A stretch of 64,000 bases of DNA from CAZODA01 sp964578485. Its GTDB lineage: Bacteria > Bacteroidota > Bacteroidia > Bacteroidales > Marinilabiliaceae. The position numbers and the translations under genes are program-made. The stretch covers positions 12,057-76,056 of the forward strand of contig CAZODA010000011.1 in assembly GCA_964578485.1 (NCBI GenBank), written 5' to 3'. Below the pieces are notes generated by a model that did not search any database, was not told the origin of the DNA, and worked only from the letters and a program-made list of their open reading frames with translations. This document shows, one piece after another, positions 33,248-44,400 of the stretch (position 1 is the first letter of the stretch; each line of letters starts with the position of its first letter).

Positions 33248-35824
33248 CTAAAAGTTTTGTCCCATGGTGAAATGGAAGTTACCACCTGCCGCACTTGGCA
33301 ATCCGGGAACTTGATCAAATCCATATCCCCAGTCTATACCTAATAGTCCAAACATGGGTAGGAATATTCGAAGGCCGACTCCTGCTGACCGATGTAATTG
33401 AAAGGGGTTGAAGTCTCTGAATTCTGACCATGAATTTCCGGCTTCTGCGAATACTAAACCATATACTGTTGCAGAAGGCTGAAGTGTAAGGGGATATCGA
33501 AGTTCTAGCGTAATTTTTGTGTACATATTTCCGTCGGGCAAATAGTGACCTTTAAAAGTTCCGTCTGATTCAAGGATAGGAACTCTGGCAGTTAGTGAGT
33601 TGTTTTCATATCCTCTCAATCCTATATTCTCACTTCCATAATAGCTGAATCCTGCCATGCCATCACCTCCAAGGTTGAATTTTTCAAAAGGAGAGCGTAA
33701 ATATTTATTGTAATACCCCAGAAATCCTCCTTCTAATTTTGACATTACAACAAGTTTACTTGCATTATCTAATGCTTTAAACATACTACCTTTATAGCTC
33801 CATTTATGGTATTCTATATATCGATAAAGCTCCTGATCATCAGTAATTGTTGAGTAATCCTTATTGCTAAAAAGTGAATAGGGAGGGGTAAGCTCCAGAC
33901 CAACTAAAAAGTCAGAACCACTTCTTGGATATAAAGGTTGATCAATTGAACGGCGAGCAAGATTAATTCTAAATCGGAGGTTGTGTGAATATCCGTTATT
34001 CATAAGGAAGTACCATTCCTTTAAATCGTAATGTTGATAACTTATTTCATTATACAAAGTAAACCAGTCATCAGGCCAGTTTAATCTGCGACCAATTCCA
34101 AGGGAGGCTCCAAAAGTTTTAAAATGCTTAGAATCATCAGCTTCCATTGCATAAGGATCTTGGTAATAATAGCTACTATATCCATACATACTTGTTGGTC
34201 CATATCTGCTGCTTATACCTGTTTGAATTGATCTGTAAATTGAAAAACTCAAAGAGTTTGGTTTGCTGCCTCCAAGCCAAGGTTCAACAAAATTCAAGCT
34301 GTATGATTGATAATATCGTCCATTTGTCTGAGCTCGAAGTGCCAAGGTTTGCCCATCACCCGTGGGTAGTGGACGCCACGATTCTTTGTTGAAAAAATTA
34401 CGTACCGAAAAATTGCTAAATCTTAAACCTAATGATCCCACAAACATACCCGCTCCCCAGCCTCCCGATAATTCAATCTGATCATTGGCTTTTTCTTCAA
34501 GGTTGTATTCCAAATCAACTGTTCCTTTGTCCTGATCAGGTATGGGGACAGGTAGAATCTTTTCGGGGTCAAAATGCCCTAATTGTGCTAATTCTCGTAC
34601 AGAACGTATGATATCTGATTTACTGAATAACTCTCCCGGTTTTGTTCGCAACTCCCTTCGAACAACATGTTCGTGGGTTTTTGTATTTCCTTTAATAATA
34701 ACATTGTTAATAGTTGCCTGGTCACCTTCATAAATCCGCATTTCTAAATCAACAGTATCATTTTCAACCCTTATATCAACAGGAATTACTGAACTAAAGA
34801 GATAACCGTTATCCATATATTGGTTTAGTACAGCATCATCATCCATAGTTAATCTTTCATCAAGACGGGTTTGATTAAAAATATCACCTTTTTCAATGCG
34901 TAACAGATAGCTTAAAAATTCACCGGGGTAAATGGTGTTTCCTATCCATGTAATATTTCCAAAATAATATCGACTCCCTTCTTCAATAATAATTTTAACG
35001 TCAACGCTGTTGTCGTCATTTTTTATAACGGTTTCTTCAACAATGTAGGCATCTCTATACCCTCGTTCATTATATTTTTCAATTAAAGTTCTTAAATCAT
35101 TTCTATAGTTGTCCTCAACAAAACGTTTTGTACGAAAGAAATTTCGTAGTCGGCGCCGCTGGTTGGTTTTTTTCATATAGCGGTTTAAACGATTGTCAGA
35201 AAACTCGGTATTACCTTCAAATTCCAAAAGGTTAACTTTTACCCTGTCTTTCTTATCTACGATAATGTCTAAATCAACATGGTTTACACGCGCTGTATCA
35301 TCACGTTGAACAATGGTCACCTCGGTATTGTAAAATCCTTTTTCAACAAAATGATCCTTAATATAACGCTCTGCACGGCTAATTAAATATGGAGTAACCT
35401 GACTGCCTTTCATCATTGCTACTTTGTCATTGACAGCTTCTGCTTCTGAACGTTTTAAACCTTTGTAATTTAAATTTGATAAACGAGGTCGCTCTTGTAA
35501 ATATATTTCAAGATAAATTTGCCTTCCTTCGATTTTTGAAGCTGAGATTTTTACATCGGAAAAAAGACCATATTCCCAATATTTCTTAATAGCATTTGTA
35601 ATTTCATCTCCGGGAACAGTAATTTCCTGACCAATTTTTAGCCCTGAAAGGTTTGCCAGAATTTGTGGATCATTATTTAAATCTCCTGTAACCTGAATTT
35701 CTGCAATAATATATTTACGAGGAGTTCCTGAATATGAAATTTCAGGTATGGTATTTTGTCCGGTGATGGTTAAAAGGGAAAGTATGAAGAATGAGAATAA
35801 AGTAAAAAATCGTTGCAACATCAT
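33248..35824 (-). CDS. bamA: outer membrane protein assembly factor BamA
   Basis: An 858-residue Omp85 protein. A signal peptide (ending TITGQ) is followed by five POTRA-like units (about 35-450), e.g. IAEIQVTGDLNNDPQILANL and VIIKGNTKTHEHVVRRELRT. The C-terminal barrel (about 460-858) has the FSNFSVRNFF and GLRIFLPMFGLLGIDWGYGF signatures and ends in FHFTMGQNF with terminal phenylalanine. It folds and inserts outer membrane barrels, including the SusC proteins and PorG here. It starts 3 bases after uppS and is the last gene of the porG-uppS-bamA unit. Confidence 0.96.
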   Translation of the reverse strand: MMLQRFFTLFSFFILSLLTITGQNTIPEISYSGTPRKYIIAEIQVTGDLNNDPQILANLSGLKIGQEITVPGDEITNAIKKYWEYGLFSDVKISASKIEGRQIYLEIYLQERPRLSNLNYKGLKRSEAEAVNDKVAMMKGSQVTPYLISRAERYIKDHFVEKGFYNTEVTIVQRDDTARVNHVDLDIIVDKKDRVKVNLLEFEGNTEFSDNRLNRYMKKTNQRRRLRNFFRTKRFVEDNYRNDLRTLIEKYNERGYRDAYIVEETVIKNDDNSVDVKIIIEEGSRYYFGNITWIGNTIYPGEFLSYLLRIEKGDIFNQTRLDERLTMDDDAVLNQYMDNGYLFSSVIPVDIRVENDTVDLEMRIYEGDQATINNVIIKGNTKTHEHVVRRELRTKPGELFSKSDIIRSVRELAQLGHFDPEKILPVPIPDQDKGTVDLEYNLEEKANDQIELSGGWGAGMFVGSLGLRFSNFSVRNFFNKESWRPLPTGDGQTLALRAQTNGRYYQSYSLNFVEPWLGGSKPNSLSFSIYRSIQTGISSRYGPTSMYGYSSYYYQDPYAMEADDSKHFKTFGASLGIGRRLNWPDDWFTLYNEISYQHYDLKEWYFLMNNGYSHNLRFRINLARRSIDQPLYPRSGSDFLVGLELTPPYSLFSNKDYSTITDDQELYRYIEYHKWSYKGSMFKALDNASKLVVMSKLEGGFLGYYNKYLRSPFEKFNLGGDGMAGFSYYGSENIGLRGYENNSLTARVPILESDGTFKGHYLPDGNMYTKITLELRYPLTLQPSATVYGLVFAEAGNSWSEFRDFNPFQLHRSAGVGLRIFLPMFGLLGIDWGYGFDQVPGLPSAAGGNFHFTMGQNF

Positions 35825-35827
35825 TTT

Positions 35828-36574
35828 TTATTTTAGTATTAACTGCTTACTGGTTTTTCCGAAACGGCGTTCTCTGTTTTGAAAATCAAAAAGTGCTTCG
35901 TAAAAATGTTCCTTGCGAAAATCAGGCCATAATACATCAGAAAAATATAATTCTGAATAAGCAATCTGCCAAAGCAAAAAATTACTGATTCTTAATTCGC
36001 CGCTGGTCCTTATAAGCAGTTCAGGGTCAGGCATATCCTTTGTTTCCATATATTGGCTGAAAATCTGACTATTAATGTCATCAATATTTAGTTTATTATT
36101 TTTAACATCTTGTGCAAGCTTCTTAACACTTTTAATAATTTCCCAACGGGAGCTATAACTAAGGGCTAATACCAATGTTAATCCATTATTTATTTTTGTT
36201 TTATTAATACATTCGCTTAATTTCTCTTGAACTTTTATTGGCAGGCTTTCTTTGCAGCCGATTGATTGGAGTTGAACATTGTTTTTTTGCAAGGTTTTTG
36301 TTTCCGCTGCAATTGTTGAAACTAATAGTGACATTAAAGCGTCAACTTCGTTTTTTGGGCGATTCCAGTTTTCTGTGGAAAAAGCATATAAAGTTAGAAA
36401 GTCTATTCCCAGCTCTGCCGCTGCTTCAGTTACTTCACGTACTGCCTTAACTCCACTTTTGTGCCCAAACACCCGTGCGCTTCCCCGTTTTTCAGCCCAT
36501 CGCCCATTACCATCCATGATAATTGCAACGTGTCGGGGCAATTTAGTTTTAATTAATTTATCTTTTAATGACAT
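35828..36574 (-). CDS. uppS: isoprenyl transferase (undecaprenyl diphosphate synthase)
   Basis: A 248-residue cis-prenyltransferase that builds the C55 lipid carrier for peptidoglycan and surface glycans. HVAIIMDGNGRWA (15-27) places the catalytic/magnesium D21; FLTLYAFSTENWNRP and a C-terminal PDPELLIRTSGELRISNF are the other family signatures. Length is normal. It lies 2 bases after porG and 3 bases before bamA, a tight operon with a conserved Bacteroidales order. Confidence 0.96.
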   Translation of the reverse strand: MSLKDKLIKTKLPRHVAIIMDGNGRWAEKRGSARVFGHKSGVKAVREVTEAAAELGIDFLTLYAFSTENWNRPKNEVDALMSLLVSTIAAETKTLQKNNVQLQSIGCKESLPIKVQEKLSECINKTKINNGLTLVLALSYSSRWEIIKSVKKLAQDVKNNKLNIDDINSQIFSQYMETKDMPDPELLIRTSGELRISNFLLWQIAYSELYFSDVLWPDFRKEHFYEALFDFQNRERRFGKTSKQLILK

Positions 36575-36576
36575 AT

Positions 36577-37332
36577 TTAGTTTCTTCCTGAGTCATGGAA
36601 ACCATCATAACATTTTTCTCGTTTTGAAAATATGTTAAAAGTAGCATAAATTCCAAAGACAGAAATCCAATCATTATTGTGTGTTAGTTTTGATTCGTCA
36701 AAGCCAAACGGATCGGAAGGATCAACCGGTGTATTTGAACCAACTAAGTCCAGATCATCTGCAAAAGTTTTTCTGAACGACCAGTCGGCACCAAGGTTTA
36801 ACCAATTATTTGCCTTCCATTTAACACCAATTCCAAAGGGCAAAGATAATATAATTGTAGATTTTTTTCCATTATTATTACTTACTTCTTTATAACTGTC
36901 ATAATAGATTGCACCTAAACCAAAAGCAATGTATGGAGTAAAGATTGATGCAGGATTATGAGGATGGTCAAATGAAAAAAAATTAATTTCCATTAAAGTT
37001 GAAAAGTCGCCGACATTTCGCTTAAAACTATAAGGGTCATCACTAAGGCTGCGTAAATGTATGCCATTAAGTGATGATGGATAACTACCGCTAATTTTTA
37101 CGTATTGTAGGCCGCCTCTGAAAGCTATACGGTCATTTAATGAATATCTTATTATTCCTCCCAATGATGGATGGACTTTATAAAACAGTTGTTGTGAATT
37201 TAAGTCTCCATTATACCATGATATACCTGCCAATGGTCCTGCTTCAATTTTTGTTTGTGGAAAACTGTCAATAGCAAAAAATATAAAAAATAGAATGAAA
37301 AAATATTTTTGATATATCCGGTATTTTCTCAT
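36577..37332 (-). CDS. porG: PorG-like type IX secretion outer membrane protein (DUF6089)
   Basis: A 251-residue protein with signal peptide (ending FPQ) and a small beta-barrel: IEAGPLAGISWYNGDLN (30-46) at the start, SLGGIIRYSLNDRIAFRGGL, then FTPYIAFGLGAIYYD and GIGVKWKANNWLNLGADWSF. This is the pattern of the family that includes PorG of the type IX secretion system, where it links the PorK/PorN ring to the outer membrane. The neighbourhood uppS-bamA-ompH agrees with the position of porG in Porphyromonas (established knowledge, from memory). It fits the sorting-domain proteins found in this window. Confidence 0.83.
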   Translation of the reverse strand: MRKYRIYQKYFFILFFIFFAIDSFPQTKIEAGPLAGISWYNGDLNSQQLFYKVHPSLGGIIRYSLNDRIAFRGGLQYVKISGSYPSSLNGIHLRSLSDDPYSFKRNVGDFSTLMEINFFSFDHPHNPASIFTPYIAFGLGAIYYDSYKEVSNNNGKKSTIILSLPFGIGVKWKANNWLNLGADWSFRKTFADDLDLVGSNTPVDPSDPFGFDESKLTHNNDWISVFGIYATFNIFSKREKCYDGFHDSGRN

Positions 37333-37538
37333 AATTGTGTTGAGTTTTTATTTTTAAAAACGATAATTGTTGTAATGCAATTTTGTTGCTTTCTGCTTAC
37401 TTTTAAACAAATAAGATCTGCTTGAAATATCTTTTCCACAAAAATGCATGAACAAATTATATTAAACAAAGTTTTTTTGTAGTTATAAGTAACTCTTTTA
37501 AAAACGGATATTCGGAAGATATATTTTATTTTTGCCTA

Positions 37539-38417
37539 TTAGTTACGTTTATCAACTCCCCACATAAGTTTTGAACGTAATGTAGAATAATAGGAATTCC
37601 CTTTTAACTCAATAACCGGGAGAGAAAATTCGGCAGGTTTAATTTTTAATTTGGTAGAATTATCTAAAATACAGCTTCTTGAGTCTAAGGAAGCCAAGAA
37701 TTTACCACCGCGTCCTTCAATTTGCAGTGATAATTCTAAGTCATTAGGTACAACAATAGGGCGAACAGTAAGATTATGGGGTGCAATAGGTGTAATTACA
37801 AAGCTTTTTGAGCTGGGATGTATTATCGGCCCTCCAACACTCATAGAATAAGCAGTTGAACCTGTGGGAGTAGCAACTATTAGTCCATCTGCCCAATATG
37901 AGTTTAAAAAATTTTCACCCTGATAGGTGTGAATTGTAATCATTGAGTCTGTGTCAATTTTTTGGACAGCAAGTTCATTTAAGGCAAAATTAAAATCGCC
38001 AAAGCAGGGAACAGATGGCTCTAATTTTAGTAAGTCTAAATATTTGATGGTATAATTCCCTTTAATTATTTCGTTTATTGCTATTGGGAGATCTTCTTTT
38101 GAAATATCTGCCAAAAACCCTAACCTGCCACTATTAATACCTACCATTGGAATATTTCGGTTACCTACTATTGTTGCAGCATCTAAGAATGTGCCATCAC
38201 CACCAATACTGAAAATTAGATCTGAATGAGGCAAATCTTTATGCCCGGAAAATAATCCTGAATGTCGCGGATGTATTGCAGCTGTCTTTGTTAGGAATTT
38301 ATAAAAGGGTTTATAAATATAAACTTCACAATCAGCCTGTTCGAGATGGCTAAAGAGATTAGAGCATTTTTCGTAAAAGAGTTGTTCAAATCGTTTTCCA
38401 AAAATGGCTATTCTCAT
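37539..38417 (-). CDS. nadK: NAD kinase
   Basis: A 292-residue enzyme that phosphorylates NAD+ to NADP+. The core motif GGDGTFLDAA (72-81) is intact, with the NELAVQK segment (about 146-152) and the C-terminal GGKFLASLDSR. Length is standard. A good promoter lies 39 bases upstream. A 206-base gap separates it from porG on the same strand. Confidence 0.95.
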   Translation of the reverse strand: MRIAIFGKRFEQLFYEKCSNLFSHLEQADCEVYIYKPFYKFLTKTAAIHPRHSGLFSGHKDLPHSDLIFSIGGDGTFLDAATIVGNRNIPMVGINSGRLGFLADISKEDLPIAINEIIKGNYTIKYLDLLKLEPSVPCFGDFNFALNELAVQKIDTDSMITIHTYQGENFLNSYWADGLIVATPTGSTAYSMSVGGPIIHPSSKSFVITPIAPHNLTVRPIVVPNDLELSLQIEGRGGKFLASLDSRSCILDNSTKLKIKPAEFSLPVIELKGNSYYSTLRSKLMWGVDKRN

Positions 38418-38455
38418 ATTTGTTTACAGTATTATAGGTTCCGCTTTGAAAGTTA

Positions 38456-38484
38456 CAAATATAATTCTTTTCTCTTTCTGCCAA
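38456..38484 (-). promoter_or_regulatory. promoter of nadK
   Basis: Reading the - strand, TTG (38484-38482) and TATATTTG (38463-38456) are separated by 18 bases, close to the Bacteroidota consensus. A start near 38449 leaves a leader of roughly 30 bases before the nadK ATG at 38417. Confidence 0.5.
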
Positions 38485-38498
38485 TGCTTGATTTTTGT

Positions 38499-39164
38499 TT
38501 ATACTTCAAGATATCTGATTAATGACTCATAGTTTCGTTTAGCTGTGTCATCTATTTGAATTTCAGATCCATATTCTCCTCTAATTTTGTAACCATATCT
38601 TTCAAAAGCCTTAGTTGTAGAACGGAGATCGTTGCTGTTTAGCTTTATGGTAATAAACAGTGTATTGCTTTCCGGATCCTGTGTAACATATAAGCTCATT
38701 ATTTTACTATCAGAATCTTCAACTATTCGTGCTATTTCAGAAAGGGAATAATCACGAGGTGACACCTCAATTTGTAAAATTCCGCCCGGAGTATGTGCAG
38801 CTATTAACTCACTGAAATAATGCATCAAATCATATTGGGTTATAACGCCCATATATTCATGTTCATAATTTAAAACAGGAATAAGGCTCAATTTTAACCT
38901 CGATGATATTTCTATAACATCATATATATGCTGATGAGAGTTCACATAGGGTTTCATTAACGACAGTCGATGATTCCCCAATGGTTCATCCGCCGCATTC
39001 ATTTCGTAAATGTCCGTATCTGATATTAAGCCCAGAAATATACGGTTGTTTACAATAGGAAGATGTGAAACCCTGAAAGCTTCCATCCAATTTAGTGCGT
39101 CAGCACCTGTATCGGAAGTTTTTAAGGCCGGAATTATATCTGATATTAAATCTTTTGCAAGCAT
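38499..39164 (-). CDS. CBS-domain protein
   Basis: A 221-residue soluble protein with two CBS domains: about 8-60 (LNWMEAFRVSHLPIVNNRIF, GLISDTDIYEM) and 72-125 (LKLSLIPVLNYEHEYMGVIT). CBS pairs bind adenine nucleotides and act as energy sensors. Residues about 130-221 form an ACT-like alpha/beta extension. It often lies next to nadK and pdxJ in Bacteroidota; the 81-base gap to nadK holds a separate promoter, and pdxJ is divergent. The effector and target are not known. Confidence 0.88.
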   Translation of the reverse strand: MLAKDLISDIIPALKTSDTGADALNWMEAFRVSHLPIVNNRIFLGLISDTDIYEMNAADEPLGNHRLSLMKPYVNSHQHIYDVIEISSRLKLSLIPVLNYEHEYMGVITQYDLMHYFSELIAAHTPGGILQIEVSPRDYSLSEIARIVEDSDSKIMSLYVTQDPESNTLFITIKLNSNDLRSTTKAFERYGYKIRGEYGSEIQIDDTAKRNYESLIRYLEV

Positions 39165-39374
39165 AAAATTACAATATTGAAATACTTTATAACTTTGTTG
39201 TTTACTAAAGGTAATTCATTTATTTGACTTTTAAGGATATCTAATATTAAACAAATTAGAAAACCATTGGTTTTTTTATTACATTTAGTTTTACTCTTAT
39301 TTTGTGATATTGTTTTAATTTCACGTCATAAATAATTCTTATCAGAATAATATAGTTACAAATAAAATACCAAA

Positions 39375-40091
39375 ATGACAAAGTTGAGTGTAAACATAAA
39401 TAAAATTGCCACTTTACGCAATTCGCGGGGAGGCAATTTGCCGGATGTTGTTAAAGCAGCAATAGATGTTCAGCAGTTTGGTGCCGATGGGGTTACTATT
39501 CATCCTCGTCCCGATGAGCGTCATATTCGCAGGCAGGATGTGCGTGATATACAGCCTGTTATTAAGACCGAATTTAATATTGAGGGTTATCCATCAAGAA
39601 GCTTTATTGATCTTGTAGTTAGCATAAAGCCTCATCAGGTTACATTGGTTCCTGATGCTCCTGATGCTATTACTTCAAATGCCGGCTGGGATACCTTAAA
39701 ACATCTGTCATTTTTGCAGGATGTTATTGCCGAATTGAAAGAGGCCGAGATTCGTACTTCTATTTTTGTTGATACAAGGCCGAAACTTATTGAAGGAGCA
39801 GTAGAAATAGGTACCGATCGAATTGAACTTTACACAGAGCCTTATGCAGTAGGTTTTGTTAAAAATCCAAAAACTGCCGTAGCACCATTTGTTATAGCAG
39901 CCAATCTTGCAAATAAGTTGGGTTTAAAGGTAAATGCAGGTCATGATTTGAATCTTCAGAATTTAAAGTTTTTCAATGAAAACATTCCTTTCCTCAAGGA
40001 AGTGTCTATAGGTCATGCTTTAATTTCTGATGCTCTTTATATGGGGCTTGAGAAAACGATTATGATGTATAAAAGTAAGCTGGTAAAATAA
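39375..40091 (+). CDS. pdxJ: pyridoxine 5'-phosphate synthase
   Basis: A 238-residue TIM-barrel enzyme that condenses 3-amino-2-oxopropyl phosphate with deoxyxylulose 5-phosphate in vitamin B6 synthesis. Signatures: LSVNINKIATLRNSRGG (4-20), GADGVTIHPRPDERHIR (35-51), and the C-terminal KVNAGHDLNLQNL. Length is typical. It is divergent from the CBS gene across a 210-base spacer and 30 bases upstream of the esterase gene, so those two probably share a transcript. Confidence 0.96.
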   Translation: MTKLSVNINKIATLRNSRGGNLPDVVKAAIDVQQFGADGVTIHPRPDERHIRRQDVRDIQPVIKTEFNIEGYPSRSFIDLVVSIKPHQVTLVPDAPDAITSNAGWDTLKHLSFLQDVIAELKEAEIRTSIFVDTRPKLIEGAVEIGTDRIELYTEPYAVGFVKNPKTAVAPFVIAANLANKLGLKVNAGHDLNLQNLKFFNENIPFLKEVSIGHALISDALYMGLEKTIMMYKSKLVK

Positions 40092-40121
40092 CAACTTTTA
40101 AGCTGTTAAAAATAAAAATAG

Positions 40122-40928
40122 ATGCAATTATTTAGTCGCAATATAGGGAAAAAGGGCCCCTACATTATAATTGTTCATGGTTTATATGGTGCTTCCGACA
40201 ATTGGCAATCAGTAGCTTCGGAGCTTTCGCAAAATTTTCGAGTTTTATTGCCTGATTTAAGAAATCATGGGCAAAGTCCTCATAGTGATATTCATACTTA
40301 TCAGGCAATGGCTGATGATTTACTTCAGTTTATAAAGGATAACGTTGGAGAAGAGCTTATACTTGTTGGCCATTCAATGGGTGGAAAGGTTGTAATGCGA
40401 TTGGTGCTTAACAATCCTGAAGTTGTGAGTAAGATGCTTATTATAGATATCGCCCCAAGGAATTATGGTGATTTATTGAGTAATAATGATGTAACTACTG
40501 ATCATAAAAAAATTATTAACACTTTATTGTCGGTAAAGCTTGAGGACTATAATAGTAGGAAGGAAATTAATGAGTTTTTCAAAAAAGATCTTCCATCTAA
40601 ATCATTACGTCAGTTTTTAATGAAAAATATTAAGCGTAAATCTGATGGTAGTTATTTCTGGCAGTTAAATTTACAAGCTTTGCATAATAATTTACCGGAG
40701 CTATTAGATGGATTCTCAGCTTTAGAAGGTCAAAAGCTGACAAAGAATATACCTACAATTTTTATTCGTGGTGAAAAATCACCTTATATACGCGAAGATG
40801 ACTCATTGGTAATAAATCGCTTTTTCCCCGGTTCACAAATTGTTAATATTCCTGATGCCGGACATTGGCTTCATGTGGAACAGTCTGAGGCATTTTTGAA
40901 AACCTTATTATATTTTGTCGAGAATTAG
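40122..40928 (+). CDS. alpha/beta-hydrolase (YbfF-type esterase)
   Basis: A 268-residue cytoplasmic alpha/beta-hydrolase. VHGLYGASDNW (18-28) supplies the oxyanion region, LVGHSMGGKV (81-90) the nucleophile S85 in its elbow, and GHWLHVEQ near the C-terminus the catalytic histidine. The overall pattern agrees with the YbfF acyl esterase group. The substrate cannot be told from sequence. Downstream of pdxJ on the same strand. Confidence 0.88.
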   Translation: MQLFSRNIGKKGPYIIIVHGLYGASDNWQSVASELSQNFRVLLPDLRNHGQSPHSDIHTYQAMADDLLQFIKDNVGEELILVGHSMGGKVVMRLVLNNPEVVSKMLIIDIAPRNYGDLLSNNDVTTDHKKIINTLLSVKLEDYNSRKEINEFFKKDLPSKSLRQFLMKNIKRKSDGSYFWQLNLQALHNNLPELLDGFSALEGQKLTKNIPTIFIRGEKSPYIREDDSLVINRFFPGSQIVNIPDAGHWLHVEQSEAFLKTLLYFVEN

Positions 40929-41040
40929 TATAAGGGAAACAAGCAGCAATAAATGATTTTTGTTTTTGGGTTTTATCCCCGCGGTTAGGAGTATAGTATC
41001 TTTTTATTAGTTTTGTGTTTGAAAATTAAAACAATAAATA

Positions 41041-41445
41041 ATGACAACGGGAAGACAATCGGATACTGTTTTAAGTGCCCCTGTTACTGAGAGAATCATA
41101 GCCTTACTTGTTGATTTGGTAGTAGTTATGGGATTGTTCTTTTTTCCGCGAATTGGATGGATGTTTAGCACCTTTTATTTTCTTGTAAAAGACTCATTAC
41201 CTTTTTTAAAAGGGCAAAGTTTCGGGAAACATCTTATGAAAATAAAAGTTATAACCATTCCTGATCAGAATTCTTTGATTGCTTATCCCGAAAAGTCTGT
41301 TATTAGGGCATTAGTAATGCTAATTCCCGGATTAAATCTTTTGGATTTGTGGTATTTTTTTAAGAGAGGCCATCGACTGGCTGATATTTGGGCTCAAACT
41401 ACTGTTGTTTATGTTGATGATTTGGGACCTGAAGATTCGGAATAA
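41041..41445 (+). CDS. RDD-family small membrane protein
   Basis: A 134-residue protein with two or three hydrophobic segments (about 20-45, 48-60, 90-110). TERIIALLVDLVVVMGLFFF carries the arginine and the aspartate of the RDD signature, and GQSFGKHLMKIKVI is the conserved mid motif; the C-terminal LADIWAQTTVV gives the third charged site. The role of RDD proteins is mostly unknown, with transport or ion exchange proposed. Its 3' end overlaps that of the convergent histidine kinase by 37 bases. Confidence 0.85.
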   Translation: MTTGRQSDTVLSAPVTERIIALLVDLVVVMGLFFFPRIGWMFSTFYFLVKDSLPFLKGQSFGKHLMKIKVITIPDQNSLIAYPEKSVIRALVMLIPGLNLLDLWYFFKRGHRLADIWAQTTVVYVDDLGPEDSE

Positions 41446-44400
41446 ATAGGTAATTCAACATAAAACACTGATCCTTTTTCGATTTCAGTTTCAAACCAAA
41501 TGCTTCCTCCTGCATTTTCAATTGTTTTTCTGGCAATGGCAAGTCCTAATCCCATGCCTCCCGATTTCGTAGTAAAGCTTGGCACAAACAATTTGTTTTT
41601 TATTTCTGTCGCTATCCCTTTACCATTATCTTTTATTGCAATAATAACTTTTTGTTCGTTGATACTAATTTTAATTTCTATTCTACCATGCTTTTTATCA
41701 GGGATTGATTGGATAGCATTTTTAATAAGATTGTTAAAGACTCCTGAAAGCAGTTCAGAATCAGCCTTAACCAGTATTTTATCGAGTCCTCCTGTGTCGA
41801 AAGTAAAGGAAATATTACTATAGTTTTCAAATAACTGCCTACTGCTATTTATTTTATCAATTAAGTTGATAATTTTGGCTTTTTCTGAGGGCAATTGTGC
41901 AAATTTACTAAACTCTGAGGCAATTGAAGATAGGGTGTTTATTTGTTCAATTAGAGTATCTGTAACTCGTTTTAAATAATCGTCGAAGTCTTTTACTTGA
42001 TCTTTCCATGCGCGACGTAAATACTGAATGCTTAGTTTCATTGGAGTAAGTGGGTTCTTTATTTCATGCGCTATTTGTTTTGCCATTTCTCGCCATGCTA
42101 AATCCCTTTCTGTTTTGGCTAATTTTTCTGCACTAACTGCCAATTCATCAACCATGCGATTATATTCTGTTACCAGATTCCCAATTTCGTCTTTTCCTTT
42201 ATAATCGATTTTTTCATTAAATTTATCTAAGTTGATACGTGAAATTTTATCTTGCAACATTAATAATGGTCTTGTAATTTGTCTTGCCATAAATACTGCA
42301 AATCCTATTGCGATGAATGAAAATATCAGATAAAAATTTATTATAGTAACAATAACAGAACTTATTTCTTCATGTAATTCGTTGTTTCCCACAAAATATG
42401 GAAGGTTGGCAAAACCAAGCATACGGTTGTCCCTGTCGAGAACAGGAACATAAAATGACAAATAGCTCAGATTTCCAATTTGTTCTTCGGCGAGATAATT
42501 ATCGCTATCTGTATATGCCAATTTGTGGTAGGCAGTCGGATTCATTTGATGACCTGCCAGTCCGTTACGAAATAGCTCATCACGAGAAGTGGCTATCAAT
42601 TTCCCTTCAGTGTTATATAGATTAAAATCTGCGTGAAAAATATTTGAGATCATTTGTAGCTGATAATTCAAATATTCTTCTGGAATAGTTGTTTCAGGTC
42701 CATCAAAACCAACTTTATATTCAAGTTCTCTTAATACCGACTGGACTTTATTTTCGAGTAGTTCCAGGTGTCTTTGTTTAAATTGATGCGAAGTATAGGC
42801 AACAGTACCTGTCGCTACTATAATAAGCATTACCAACATAAGTGCAACAAAGGCAACTTGTATTCTTTTTTGAATTGAAATAATAAATGAAAATCCACTT
42901 GTTTGCCATTGCATAAATAGTATTAGCAAGGCTCCAGAAAGGAAGAAAAACATGAAAAATATAGAAAAGGCCATAAAAACATCCGACAAGGAATAGTCTT
43001 TATAACTCAGTACTATACTAATATTATTAGCAGGCTTATAGACAAGATGCGAATAATCGCCTTCTTTAAAGAAGGTTTTATTATATAAGGGTTCTTGGAA
43101 ATGTGTTAATTCGTTTTTATATAGATATTCACCTGAGCGTTTTACGAGATGGCCATTAAGATATTTTGCATAAGAGTATTTATCCATCAATTTCAGCCTG
43201 CTATATTCTCTGTCGCTAACCAATAATTCAGGGTAGCCGGGGCCTTCAAAAAACACTTGGGAATATAATTCAATAAATAATGAAGTTTCGCGTATTGGAT
43301 CATTTGGGAAAAAACGGAAAACACCAAAATATGAAACTCTTCCCAGTTGATTGTCTAAGTAGTGAAAGTGTTTACTGTTAGCTATGGTATATCCTTCATT
43401 ATCCAAAATTTGAAAGAAGTAATTATAGCAATTTTGAATTTCTCCGGTTTCTTCAATATAAAGGTTTCCCTCAGGCCAGCATGGTATAACCTGTAAATCA
43501 TATCGACTCCAATATCCATAAAAATAATATTTCTCCAAATGATTGCGTATAGCATCAGGATCAATTTCAGGCATGGTAAGAAGTCGTGTGAGAGTTGCAT
43601 CATTTGAAATTTGGTTTTCTATTTCCGAAAGATACATTTCTGCAATAGGATCCTCGTCACGCATTAATTGAAAAGAAAGGTTCTCTATCAGTAGTTCACG
43701 ATTTGATTCTTCTTTTCTAATACTTAAATCGGTCATGATAATACCGGCATAAATAGCAAAGAGACCTGAGAATAAAAGAAAATTTGAATATGAGTGTGAC
43801 ATATGTGGACGCTTATGCAGAAAAATTAAAAGACTGCTGCAAACGATGAAAAATAAAAATGCCCAATCGCTGTCACCAACACCAATTCCGCCAAAAATTA
43901 GAATTAGTGTTATTGTTAAAATTAGAAAACTTACAAATAATTGCTTGCGTGAATAATAGATTAGTAAAATAATGATAACACGTTCAAGGACAATTAAGAA
44001 TGATAATAATAAAAGGGCAACTATTAGGATTTTAATTAATGCGATTAAATCTAAATCAATTATTTTTGTAATTATTAGAGGCCCTGATGAATGGTATGCT
44101 AATTTGTAGAATAATTGGTTGATAAAAATCAGTAATATGCTGCATATTATTAAAAAAACAATAAGTGTCAAAAACCATCTCGTTTTCGAAAAAGATCGTT
44201 TGTTAAATGATGGTGGAAGTTGATAAAATCTGAAAAACCAAAATGCAATTATAAATATTAATAATGTAAATAGAAGAAAGTGTCCTAATGAAGGGAGTAA
44301 TTCCGACATTGCAAAATGGTGAGGAGAAAATAGTATGGAGTCTTTTGGAATAAGTGCTTTTTTCCCCCATATAAGGGCATAGTAAATAAAGGAGAAAAAT

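Noticed and set aside
41008..41015. TAGTTTTG as promoter of the RDD gene
   Set aside because: A -7-like box 25 bases before the ATG without a properly spaced -33 element; too weak to list.
42398..42625. Small + strand frame inside the histidine kinase gene
   Set aside because: It lies entirely within a well-supported coding region on the other strand and shows no family features; a shadow frame.
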